7,118 bases of DNA, taken from assembly GCA_030613605.1 (NCBI GenBank), contig JAUWLO010000104.1, forward strand, positions 1 through 7,118, given 5' to 3'. A model generated the notes under the pieces. The model saw only the letters and a list, made by a program, of their open reading frames with translations, was not told where the DNA came from and did no database searches. How positions within the stretch are numbered: position 1 is the stretch's first letter; each line of letters begins with the position of its first letter. Both the position numbers and the translations under genes were made by a program. The DNA comes from Gammaproteobacteria bacterium. Its GTDB lineage: Bacteria; Pseudomonadota; Gammaproteobacteria; SZUA-152. Below are positions 1 through 5,530 of the stretch, in pieces.

Positions 1-317
1 TCTTTGAGTAATCGTCCGGCACTAAACAGGGCTTGCTGTGGTGTGGCATAACTCATAAATGGCATATCCGCCATAATTAATGCTTTTTCACTTACACCAC
101 TGACGATGCGCGTGTGATATATCATGTCACCCAGGGTTACTGGCAAGGTGCTGTCCTGCCCCTGGATAACCATTCCCAGGGAATCACCCACCAATAAAAT
201 TTCAACACCGGCTTCTTCAAAGATGCGTGAAAAACTGGCGTCATACGCAGTGAGACAGGTGATTTTCTCACCTGCCTGTTTCATTTTACGAAGAGTGGTA
301 ACAGTAATGCGGCTCAT
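1..317 (-). CDS. panB: 3-methyl-2-oxobutanoate hydroxymethyltransferase, N-terminal part (runs off left edge)
   Basis: PanB transfers a hydroxymethyl group from 5,10-methylene-THF to 2-oxoisovalerate to give ketopantoate, the first committed step of pantothenate/CoA synthesis in the cytosol. Translating the minus strand gives 105 residues beginning MSRITVTTLRKMKQAGEKI. Family hallmarks follow in order: TAYD at 23-26, LVGDSLGM at 42-49, the QGQDSTLPVT segment at 52-61, YHT at 67-69 and ADMPFMSYAT at 83-92. The two metal-binding aspartates of the family, D45 and D84, are present at the usual positions. The ATG at 317 is preceded by GGAGG four bases upstream, and the protein starts at the expected distance from the first barrel strand. 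The C-terminal ~60% is outside the window. It is the last visible gene of the pcnB-folK-kinase-panB cluster; panC commonly follows, but that cannot be checked here. The methylene-THF requirement links it functionally to folK two genes upstream. Confidence 0.95.
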   Translation of the reverse strand, partial: MSRITVTTLRKMKQAGEKITCLTAYDASFSRIFEEAGVEILLVGDSLGMVIQGQDSTLPVTLGDMIYHTRIVSGVSEKALIMADMPFMSYATPQQALFSAGRLLK

Positions 318-332
318 ATGGCCTCCGAGGCC
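318..332 (-). promoter_or_regulatory. panB ribosome binding site inside a small GC-rich inverted repeat
   Basis: On the minus strand, GGAGG (326-322) lies four bases before the panB ATG, a slightly short spacing. It sits inside a 6-bp inverted repeat, GGCCTC/GAGGCC with one central base (320-332). As RNA this could form GGCC-UCGGA-GGCC, placing part of the Shine-Dalgarno in a short stem. That the stem tunes translation is inference; the four-pair stem is small. Confidence 0.5.
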
Positions 333-370
333 TGCTAACTTCTAAAGATCATGCCCTATAAATCACGCAC

Positions 371-1024
371 TTATAAATCAAAGGAGCCGGGATTAAAGTA
401 ATGGCGCCCCGTGCGCACTTTGCGCAGTTGTTCCACTAGTAAGTCGTAGTCCTGAACCTTGTCGACCAGATCAATGTCTGTGGCATTCACAATCAACAAT
501 GGCGTATCAGAATAGTAATAAAAGAAACGCGTATAGGCTTCCACTATTCGTTCCAGATAATTGGTTTCAATAAAACGTTCAAAATTACGGCCACGTTTTT
601 TGACTCTATCCAGCAGGACTTCCACCGGCGCCTGTAAATAAATTACCAAATCCGGTTTTGGCGCATCCAGTGTCAGGTTGTTATAAATTTGTTCGTAAAG
701 TCCCAGCTCGTCATCATCCAGAGTGAGCTGTGCAAATAGACGATCTTTTTCCAGCAAGAAATCGCCAATGCGTACCGGTGAAAACATATCCGATTGCCGC
801 AGCTCCTGCATTTGGCGCGCACGTTGAAACAAAAAGAACAGTTGCGTCGGTAAAGCCGCATGACGAGGATTGCGATAGAAGCGTTCCAGAAAGGGATTTT
901 CTTCCGCGTCTTCCAGTAACAGCTCACCCCCAAAGTCTTCCGCCAACCGTTTGGCGAGGCTGGTTTTACCAACTCCGATAGGGCCTTCAATTACGATATA
1001 ACGGGGAATATCCACTGAATTCAT
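371..1024 (-). CDS. Deoxynucleoside kinase (deoxyadenosine/deoxyguanosine kinase family)
   Basis: A 217-residue cytosolic P-loop kinase of the dCK/dGK/dNK family, which phosphorylates deoxynucleosides to 5'-monophosphates for salvage. Walker A is GPIGVGKTS at 14-22. E38 and the NPFLERFY segment (43-50) follow. FFLFQRARQM (63-72) contains Q67, which matches the base-contacting glutamine of the family. DFLLEKDRLFA (88-98) corresponds to the DRS/ERS motif region. A LID rich in arginine, DRVKKRGRNFER, lies at 139-150. Length is normal for bacterial members. The ATG at 1024 gives the standard short N-terminus before the P-loop, but no strong Shine-Dalgarno is visible upstream. It lies 39 bp after folK and 53 bp before panB in the same direction, so it is probably co-transcribed with them. 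Substrate preference (dA, dG or broader) cannot be read from sequence. Thymidylate kinase is unlikely given the EKDRLFA and LID motifs. Confidence 0.88.
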   Translation of the reverse strand: MNSVDIPRYIVIEGPIGVGKTSLAKRLAEDFGGELLLEDAEENPFLERFYRNPRHAALPTQLFFLFQRARQMQELRQSDMFSPVRIGDFLLEKDRLFAQLTLDDDELGLYEQIYNNLTLDAPKPDLVIYLQAPVEVLLDRVKKRGRNFERFIETNYLERIVEAYTRFFYYYSDTPLLIVNATDIDLVDKVQDYDLLVEQLRKVRTGRHYFNPGSFDL

Positions 1025-1063
1025 GGTACGTCTAACTCAATTTCAGTTGCTGTTCTGTTGTTG

Positions 1064-1573
1064 TTAATGGGTCAATTTTTCCAGACTGCCGCGTTCACAG
1101 CGGCCTAATAATTCACTTAGCAGCCCTGCTCCCGGGATATCCAGGTCGGAGGCAATCTCCGCCAAAGGATACAGGACGAAGTTACGTTCATACAGCCCCG
1201 GATGCGGCACAGTGAGCTCGGGGCTTTCGATGATACGGCCATCATAGAGCAGGATATCCAGATCCAGGGTACGAGGCCCCCAGCGCTCGGCTCTAATTCG
1301 TTCGTGCAGGGCCTCTAAATGCTGGAGCTCACGCAATAAATCCTGTGGATTCAGCGCTGTATCCAGCTCTGCCACCGCATTAATGTAGTCTGGCTGATCC
1401 TCCGAGCCCGCCTCCAACACCCTGCTTTTGAGCATCATGGGAGCGCTGCGATACAAAGAGGAGTGGCGAAGGCATGTTGTTTGGAGCAGATCCCCCCGCT
1501 CCTCAATAGCCTGCCGAACCTGACTTTGAGGATCCGCAAGATTACTGCCAATTCCAATATAGGCAATCGCCAT
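1064..1573 (-). CDS. folK: 2-amino-4-hydroxy-6-hydroxymethyldihydropteridine pyrophosphokinase (HPPK)
   Basis: HPPK moves pyrophosphate from ATP to 6-hydroxymethyl-7,8-dihydropterin, the step before dihydropteroate synthase in folate synthesis. The 169-residue protein opens with AYIGIGSNL (4-12). The pterin-site segment DQPDYINAVAEL is at 59-70. The signature ERWGPRTLDLDILLY is at 96-110, with D104 and D106 matching the two magnesium-binding aspartates. The C-terminal PHPGLYERNFVLYPLAEIA is at 124-142. It is longer than the E. coli enzyme as I recall it (about 159 residues), mainly because loop 2 between SAP (43-45) and DQPD carries about nine extra residues (around 46-58). The ATG at 1573 is the natural start directly before the first beta strand; its Shine-Dalgarno is weak. 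It lies 44 bp downstream of pcnB, a pairing common in gammaproteobacteria, so translation may depend on the upstream message. Confidence 0.96.
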   Translation of the reverse strand: MAIAYIGIGSNLADPQSQVRQAIEERGDLLQTTCLRHSSLYRSAPMMLKSRVLEAGSEDQPDYINAVAELDTALNPQDLLRELQHLEALHERIRAERWGPRTLDLDILLYDGRIIESPELTVPHPGLYERNFVLYPLAEIASDLDIPGAGLLSELLGRCERGSLEKLTH

Positions 1574-1617
1574 AAGAATCTTATTGAACTAAAAGTCTCA
1601 TTAACAGAATCCTGACA

Positions 1618-2943
1618 TTAATCCGATGAGGTATTATCTGTTTTTCTGCGACGTCGGCGGCGGCGTTTTTTACCCCCAACCGATGGCGCCTCACTGGCCA
1701 TACTACCTCTGGTCACTTCGTCTGATTCCTGAAACTCTGTCCACCAGTCGCCCAGGGCTTTATATTCATCCTCACCAGATTCAATGCGCAATAACAGGAA
1801 ATCATAGGCCGCACGAAAACGTGACATCTCCACCAACCGAGCTGCCCGCTTGCCATTGCGGCGTTTAAGCCGTGCCTGAAAAGCCCATATTTCACGAGAC
1901 TGCAAACTAAACCGTTTGGGCACCGCGATATGCAAGGCTTGCAGTGACACCACTTCATCCCCAGCCTGTTGCAAAGCCTGAATTTCACTTAAGCCCTCTC
2001 CCTGCAAACGTTTGGCTCGAGAATGTACGGGCTCCCAAAGCAGCACCGCAAACAGAAAAGCCGGGGTAACAGGTTTACCCTCGGCTATACGAGCATCCGT
2101 ATTTTCCAGCCCGCGCAAAATCATGGTGTGCGGAAAGTGATTTTCTGCTTCTGCCAGGCAGTCATCAGTCATGGGGAAGAGGTGGCGAAAAACATCATAA
2201 TGGCGCAACAGTTCATAAGTGGCAACGGCATAACCTGACATGAACAGTTTGAGTATTTCATCAAACAAGCGGGCTGGCGGCACAGACTCCAGACGCTCGC
2301 TTAATTCAAAAATGGGTTTTTCACTATCCTTATGAATGCGAAAACCTAGCTTGGCAGCAAAACGTACGGCACGTAGCATACGCACCGGGTCTTCAATATA
2401 ACGTTGTTCGGCATCACCGATGACACGTAATACACCAGCCTCAAGGTCTTCCATGCCCGAGGTATAATCCACCACGGAAAAGTCCTTAACGCTGTAGTAA
2501 AGGGAGTTGATAGTGAAATCCCGACGCCAGGCATCCTGTTCCAGGTTACCGTAAACATTGTCACGCAGAATCATGCCATCTTCAGCATGGGTTTCATCTG
2601 TGCCCTTTTCTTCATGGCCGCTGCGAAAAGTGGCAACTTCAATAATTTCACGACCAAAACGCACATGCACTAACTTGAACCGCCGGCCAATCAATCGACT
2701 ATTACGAAACAAACCCGCTACTTCCTCCGGGTGCGCATCAGTGGCAATATCAAAATCTTTTGGCTCACGACCCAGCAACAGATCCCGTACCCCACCGCCT
2801 ACCAGATAAGCCTCATAACCCGAAGACTTCAGGCGATAAAGAACCTTTAGCGCACTTTCACTAATATTTACGCGTGAGATAACGTGCTCTGGACGAGCAA
2901 TGATCCGTGGTGACCCAGCAGTATTGATGACTTCATCAGACAA
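1618..2943 (-). CDS. pcnB: Poly(A) polymerase I
   Basis: PcnB adds poly(A) tails to RNA 3' ends, promoting decay of mRNA fragments and antisense RNAs. The 441-residue protein has the class II nucleotidyltransferase head: LVGGGVRDLLLG (47-58) and the catalytic DFD pair D63/D65. The RRDFTINSLYY block, the EDPVRMLRAVRFAAKLGF block and PPARLFDEILKLF follow. A bacterial PAP C-terminal domain ends in a basic tail with seven consecutive arginines (427-433), typical of PcnB rather than CCA-adding enzyme. The start codon is TTG: an in-frame stop lies four codons upstream, and no ATG or GTG occurs before the conserved core. A weak GTGAG (2956-2952) sits eight bases before it. E. coli pcnB also uses a non-AUG start (reported as AUU), thought to limit a toxic enzyme; that the TTG does the same here is inference. 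First gene of the minus-strand cluster, divergent from the tRNA-Glu unit. Confidence 0.95.
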   Translation of the reverse strand: MSDEVINTAGSPRIIARPEHVISRVNISESALKVLYRLKSSGYEAYLVGGGVRDLLLGREPKDFDIATDAHPEEVAGLFRNSRLIGRRFKLVHVRFGREIIEVATFRSGHEEKGTDETHAEDGMILRDNVYGNLEQDAWRRDFTINSLYYSVKDFSVVDYTSGMEDLEAGVLRVIGDAEQRYIEDPVRMLRAVRFAAKLGFRIHKDSEKPIFELSERLESVPPARLFDEILKLFMSGYAVATYELLRHYDVFRHLFPMTDDCLAEAENHFPHTMILRGLENTDARIAEGKPVTPAFLFAVLLWEPVHSRAKRLQGEGLSEIQALQQAGDEVVSLQALHIAVPKRFSLQSREIWAFQARLKRRNGKRAARLVEMSRFRAAYDFLLLRIESGEDEYKALGDWWTEFQESDEVTRGSMASEAPSVGGKKRRRRRRRKTDNTSSD

Positions 2944-3052
2944 GAGTTTTACTCACAAAAAAGAGCGCCTTGAGCAATTCGTAAGGCCGCGTATAATAAC
3001 ATTTTTTTTACACTTCGGCTCGTCAGCAAGGGCCGCAAACTGTTTTAAATAC
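2944..3052. promoter_or_regulatory. Divergent intergenic region between pcnB and tRNA-Glu
   Basis: This 109-bp spacer holds the start signals for both directions. On the plus strand it has a clear promoter (annotated separately). On the minus strand TATTAT (2998-2993) almost overlaps the plus-strand -10, but I find no good -35 at the right distance, so the pcnB promoter is not assigned. An A/T-rich run (3001-3010) lies just downstream of the plus-strand -10. If both -10 elements are used, the two transcription units would compete for polymerase; this is inference. Confidence 0.4.
2970..2997 (+). promoter_or_regulatory. Sigma70-type promoter for tRNA-Glu and the small lipoprotein
   Basis: TTGAGC (2970-2975) and a perfect TATAAT (2992-2997) are separated by 16 bp, close to consensus. 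Transcription would begin near 3003-3006, about 50 bp before the tRNA. No terminator is visible between tRNA and lipoprotein gene, so one primary transcript ending at the 3395-3421 hairpin is likely. Confidence 0.75.
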
Positions 3053-3127
3053 GCTCCCTTCGTCTAGTGGTTAGGACACTGGCCTCTCACGCCGGCGACA
3101 GGGGTTCGAGTCCCCTAGGGAGCGCCA
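3053..3127 (+). tRNA. tRNA-Glu, anticodon CTC
   Basis: A complete 75-nt cloverleaf with encoded CCA. The acceptor stem is GCTCCCT (3053-3059) with AGGGAGC (3117-3123). The D-arm runs from GTC at 3062 to GAC. The anticodon stem is CTGGC (3079-3083) with GCCGG (3091-3095), containing one T-G pair. The loop is CTCTCAC (3084-3090), giving anticodon CTC at 3086-3088. The T-arm is AGGGG/CCCCT around TTCGAGT. The discriminator is G3124, followed by CCA (3125-3127). The GTCTAG D-arm start and overall sequence are those of bacterial glutamate tRNAs. Anticodon CTC reads GAG only, so the genome should hold another tRNA-Glu (TTC) for GAA; E. coli has only the TTC form. It is transcribed divergently from pcnB and upstream of a lipoprotein gene. 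Confidence 0.96.
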
Positions 3128-3175
3128 TCTGATTCAATGTTTACCCGTTACTGAACAAAGGAGAAACAACCCAAA

Positions 3176-3361
3176 ATGCGCCACTTAGCCCTACTGCCGC
3201 TCATGTCACTTTTTCTCGTCGTCGGCTGTTCTGATAATAAAGTTGAAGATCACGTCTGGAAAGAACAAACGGATACCATCGAAAAAGCGAAAGAGGTTGA
3301 GCAACTAATCCAAAATACTTTTCAGCAACAAAAACAAAACGTCGATGAGCAATCACGTTAA
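3176..3361 (+). CDS. Small outer-membrane-type lipoprotein of unknown function
   Basis: A 61-residue protein whose function I do not recognise. Residues 1-17 form a lipoprotein signal peptide: MRH, a hydrophobic core, then the lipobox V15-V16-G17-C18. Signal peptidase II cleavage would leave a 44-residue peptide anchored through C18. Residue +2 is serine rather than aspartate, which by the enterobacterial Lol rule predicts outer-membrane sorting. The mature part is charged and rich in Q, E and K with no further cysteine. From D25 onward (VWKEQTDTIEKAKEVEQLI, then a Q-rich end) it looks like one long amphipathic helix, possibly coiled coil. AAAGGAG at 3157-3163 is a good Shine-Dalgarno, though 12 bases from the ATG; an in-frame TGA upstream rules out an earlier start. 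It begins 48 bp after the tRNA with no terminator between and ends just before a strong hairpin, so it is a genuine gene and probably co-transcribed with the tRNA. Confidence 0.85.
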   Translation: MRHLALLPLMSLFLVVGCSDNKVEDHVWKEQTDTIEKAKEVEQLIQNTFQQQKQNVDEQSR

Positions 3362-3394
3362 TACCCGTTAATAAACCCCCAAAAACAGCCCAAT

Positions 3395-3421
3395 AAAAAA
3401 GCCGGCAATGCCGGCTTTTTT
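3395..3421. terminator. Bidirectional rho-independent terminator between lipoprotein gene and ssb
   Basis: A perfect inverted repeat GCCGGC-AAT-GCCGGC (3401-3415) is flanked by A6 on the left (3395-3400) and T6 on the right (3416-3421). The A and T runs can extend the stem to 12 bp. It therefore terminates the plus-strand tRNA/lipoprotein transcript, and in the other direction the ssb transcript, whose stop codon lies 25 bp away. Confidence 0.93.
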
Positions 3422-3445
3422 ATTTTCTACCTAATTAGATGTCTC

Positions 3446-3931
3446 TCAGAAGGGTATGTCATCATCAAAGTCATCAAAACCTCCAGCCGGTGCAGTGGCG
3501 GGCGCTTGATTTGAAGACTGATTAGAGGGCTGGTTGCTAGAAGCCTGGTTTGATGATGGTTTACTAAAGCCACCACCAGCTCCACCGCCGCCACCACGGC
3601 TATCAAGCATTTGCATTTCATTGGCGACAATTTCAGTGGTGTAACGATCGTTACCACTTTGATCCTGCCATTTGCGTGTCTGTAACTTGCCTTCGATATA
3701 AACCTTGGAACCTTTTTTTAGGTACTCGCCAGCAATTTCAGCCAGTCGACGGAAAAATACCACGCGATGCCATTCTGTTTTATCCACTTGCTCGCCGGTA
3801 TTTTTATCTTTCCAGCTTTCGCTGGTGGCGACTGTTACATTTGTCACCGCGTTTCCATTGGGCATGAATTTCACTTCAGGGTCTTGTCCCAGATTGCCAA
3901 TTAAAATTACTTTGTTAATGCCTCGTGCCAT
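3446..3931 (-). CDS. ssb: Single-stranded DNA-binding protein
   Basis: SSB coats single-stranded DNA as a tetramer and recruits replication, recombination and repair proteins. The 161-residue protein has the OB fold at about 1-110, from GINKVILIGNLGQDPEV through WHRVVFFRRLAEIAGEYLKKGSKVYIEG to KWQDQSGNDRYTTEIV. The residues that stack on DNA in E. coli SSB are conserved at the same positions: W40, W54, F60 and W88; H55 also matches. A glycine-rich patch (113-121) leads into a short polar linker with four SNQ units (127-142). The acidic tip FDDFDDDIPF (152-161) is the docking peptide for partner proteins. The ATG at 3931 is fixed by a strong GGGAGGAG six bases upstream. It lies downstream of the transporter gene in the same direction, across a spacer with repeats and hairpins, so it may have its own promoter. 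Divergent uvrA lies one gene away, a conserved arrangement. Confidence 0.97.
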   Translation of the reverse strand: MARGINKVILIGNLGQDPEVKFMPNGNAVTNVTVATSESWKDKNTGEQVDKTEWHRVVFFRRLAEIAGEYLKKGSKVYIEGKLQTRKWQDQSGNDRYTTEIVANEMQMLDSRGGGGGAGGGFSKPSSNQASSNQPSNQSSNQAPATAPAGGFDDFDDDIPF

Positions 3932-3960
3932 ATTGGACTCCTCCCAAATACTTCAATATT

Positions 3961-3992
3961 TTAGTGCCAGCCATGTTGGCACTTATGTGTAA
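3961..3992. repeat. Palindromic intergenic repeat, copy A
   Basis: This unit begins with AGTGCCAGCCATGTTGG (3963-3979) and ends with ACTTATGTGTAA (3981-3992). The left part is an imperfect palindrome: AGTGCCAG (3963-3970) pairs with TTGGCACT (3976-3983), including one G-T pair, around a five-base loop. It is repeated, with an internal expansion, immediately downstream. It lies in the leader of ssb, about 30 bp before the ssb ATG. Confidence 0.7.
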
Positions 3993-3993
3993 T

Positions 3994-4061
3994 TTAGTGC
4001 CAGCCATGCTGGTAGAAAAAATCATAAGTGAGACTAAGAGTCTCACTAAACTTATGTGTAA
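3994..4061. repeat. Palindromic intergenic repeat, copy B with internal 37-bp hairpin segment
   Basis: Copy B has the same two ends as copy A: AGTGCCAGCCATGCTGG (3996-4012, one base different over 17) and an exact ACTTATGTGTAA (4050-4061). Between them lie 37 extra bases (4013-4049) that contain a perfect 9-bp hairpin. The left part again folds, TGCCAGC with GCTGGTA around CAT. A tandem duplication with an insertion in one copy, or a composite REP/MITE-like element, would both explain it. Confidence 0.65.
4016..4047 (-). terminator. Hairpin followed by T-run downstream of the transporter gene (possible terminator)
   Basis: Read on the minus strand, AGTGAGACT (4047-4039), loop CTT and AGTCTCACT (4035-4027) form a perfect 9-bp stem. 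A run of six T (4021-4016) follows after five intervening bases. The stem is only moderately GC-rich and the T-run is slightly displaced, so it is a weaker terminator than the one at 3395-3421. It starts 26 bp after the transporter stop codon and would separate that gene from ssb. It may instead be part of the repeat element in which it lies. Confidence 0.5.
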
Positions 4062-4072
4062 CAATTACTTTA

Positions 4073-5530
4073 CTAATTCGTTTCTTTAACCGTGTCGGTA
4101 TTTATTGCCTGTTCCGAAAACATATTTTCGATAGGTTCATCTTCTACAGAAAACGGTTTTAATGCTTCTCTGTCCAGCGCGTGCAAATCCACTTTAAGAT
4201 AAGCCACGTTATCTTCCGGAATCACCACGGCCTCGGCAACGCCTGTGACTCGGGTCAACTCACCGACCATGTGTCTGGCCTGTTCTTCACTGACATCACC
4301 AATGCGAATCAGGTGGCTACTGAGATAACGCGGATTCTGCATGGTAACTGCCGCCAGAAACCATACTACGGCCATTCCGGCACAAAGCGCAAAAACGGTT
4401 TCCATGCCCACTGCGCCATATAACCAACCACCCAATGCACCACCGAAAAAAGCCCCAATAAACTGGGAACTTGAATATACACCCATGGCAGTGCCTTTGT
4501 TATCCGGATCGGCCGTCTTGGCAATCAGTGAAGGCAGTGTCGCTTCGAGTATGTTAAATGCCGTGAAAAAAATGAACAAACCAAACACCAGACCCGCAAG
4601 TGATTGATTAAAGGTCATAAAAATCAACTCAGCAATCACCAGAGTCACTACGGCAGCGCTGAAGATGCTTTTCATGCGGCGCTTTTTCTCTGCAATCACC
4701 ACAAAGGGAATCATTAGCGCCATGGAAAACAACATCACTGGCAAATACACATACCAGTGGTGATCAATGGCCAGGCCGGCATTGTCCCGCAGGGCCAGCG
4801 GCAACGTCACAAAAGTGGCGGTAAGCATCATGTGCAGGGTCATTATACCGAAGTCCAGCCTCAGTAATTGCTTGTTAGCAATGACCTTTTTGAGCTGGCT
4901 GGCCACGGGCATGGCATCCCGGTGGAAGCGACTGTGCACCGGCCTGGGTACGACGAAATGCAAAACTCCCACTGCGATAATGGCCAATACGGCGGTAAGC
5001 CAAAAAATGCCATCAACCCCGATCCAGGTATTAAGCACCGGACCCATTACCAGCGAGAAGGCAAAAGCAGCACCAATGCTCATGCCAATAATGGCCATGG
5101 CACCAAGCCGGTTTTCCTCACGGGTGAGATCTGCCGTCAACGCCATTACCGCTGCCGCAATGGCGCCAGCACCTTGCAGGGCACGGCCAATAATGACACC
5201 GGACATGGAATCCGCCATGGCGGCCACTACGCTGCCAATGGCGAATATGATCAATCCGATAGTAATGATTGGCTTGCGGCCGAAACGATCCGAGGCCATA
5301 CCAAAAGGGATTTGCAGGGCGGCCTGGGTCAGGCCGTAGATACCAATAGCGATACCCACCAATGCGGGGGTGTAACCTTCCAGAGTCTCTCCGTAGATGG
5401 CAAACACCGGCAAAATCATAAACAGCCCCATCATTCTTAGAGCATAAATGCTAGCCAGCGAGAATACCGCCCGACGCTCGGCAGGCACCATGCCGATAGA
5501 TTCTGTCTTCGTGGAATTACTGCCTGTCAC
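4073..5530 (-). CDS. yajR: YajR-type major facilitator superfamily transporter with C-terminal YAM domain
   Basis: A 485-residue inner-membrane protein with about 12 hydrophobic segments between residues 22 and 396. TM1 contains LPVFAIYG (40-47). Motif A, the MFS conformational-switch loop, is G77-MAS-D81-R82-F-G84-R85-K86. ALQGAGAIAAAVMALTADLTRE and KGTAMGVYSSSQFIGAFFGGALGGWLYG are near matches to E. coli YajR as I recall it. After TM12, about 405-460 (VTGVAEAVVIPEDNVAYLKVD) corresponds to the ferredoxin-like YAM domain of YajR. An acidic tail of about 25 residues follows. The substrate of this family is not established; proton-driven export is the usual assumption. The start is GTG at 5530, with an in-frame stop just upstream and only a weak AAAGAGA; an ATG at codon 14 (5491) is a credible alternative. 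Conserved context: ssb downstream, uvrA divergent upstream. Confidence 0.9.
   Translation of the reverse strand: MTGSNSTKTESIGMVPAERRAVFSLASIYALRMMGLFMILPVFAIYGETLEGYTPALVGIAIGIYGLTQAALQIPFGMASDRFGRKPIITIGLIIFAIGSVVAAMADSMSGVIIGRALQGAGAIAAAVMALTADLTREENRLGAMAIIGMSIGAAFAFSLVMGPVLNTWIGVDGIFWLTAVLAIIAVGVLHFVVPRPVHSRFHRDAMPVASQLKKVIANKQLLRLDFGIMTLHMMLTATFVTLPLALRDNAGLAIDHHWYVYLPVMLFSMALMIPFVVIAEKKRRMKSIFSAAVVTLVIAELIFMTFNQSLAGLVFGLFIFFTAFNILEATLPSLIAKTADPDNKGTAMGVYSSSQFIGAFFGGALGGWLYGAVGMETVFALCAGMAVVWFLAAVTMQNPRYLSSHLIRIGDVSEEQARHMVGELTRVTGVAEAVVIPEDNVAYLKVDLHALDREALKPFSVEDEPIENMFSEQAINTDTVKETN

Noticed and set aside
124..345. 73-codon plus-strand frame at the left edge
   Set aside because: It is antisense to panB, whose minus-strand translation is unambiguous; it has no Shine-Dalgarno or homology that I recognise.
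356..380. Direct repeat TATAAATCA (357-365 and 372-380) at the end of the kinase gene
   Set aside because: Nine bases in A/T-rich sequence, one copy inside the stop region of the kinase gene; most likely chance. It is not flanked by anything resembling a mobile element.
1626..2809. Short frames on both strands overlapping pcnB
   Set aside because: All are shadows of the 441-residue PcnB frame, which carries continuous family motifs.
3053..3130. tRNA-Glu as a possible attachment site for an integrated element
   Set aside because: No integrase gene lies nearby and no direct repeat of the tRNA 3' end is seen in the window; the following genes are ordinary chromosomal ones.
4767..5440. Two long plus-strand open frames (about 190 codons each) opposite the transporter gene
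   Set aside because: They lie wholly antisense to a well-recognised MFS gene. Their translations are low-quality (rich in A/M/P or in H/N/G) without any domain, and they arise from the biased codon use of a membrane protein.
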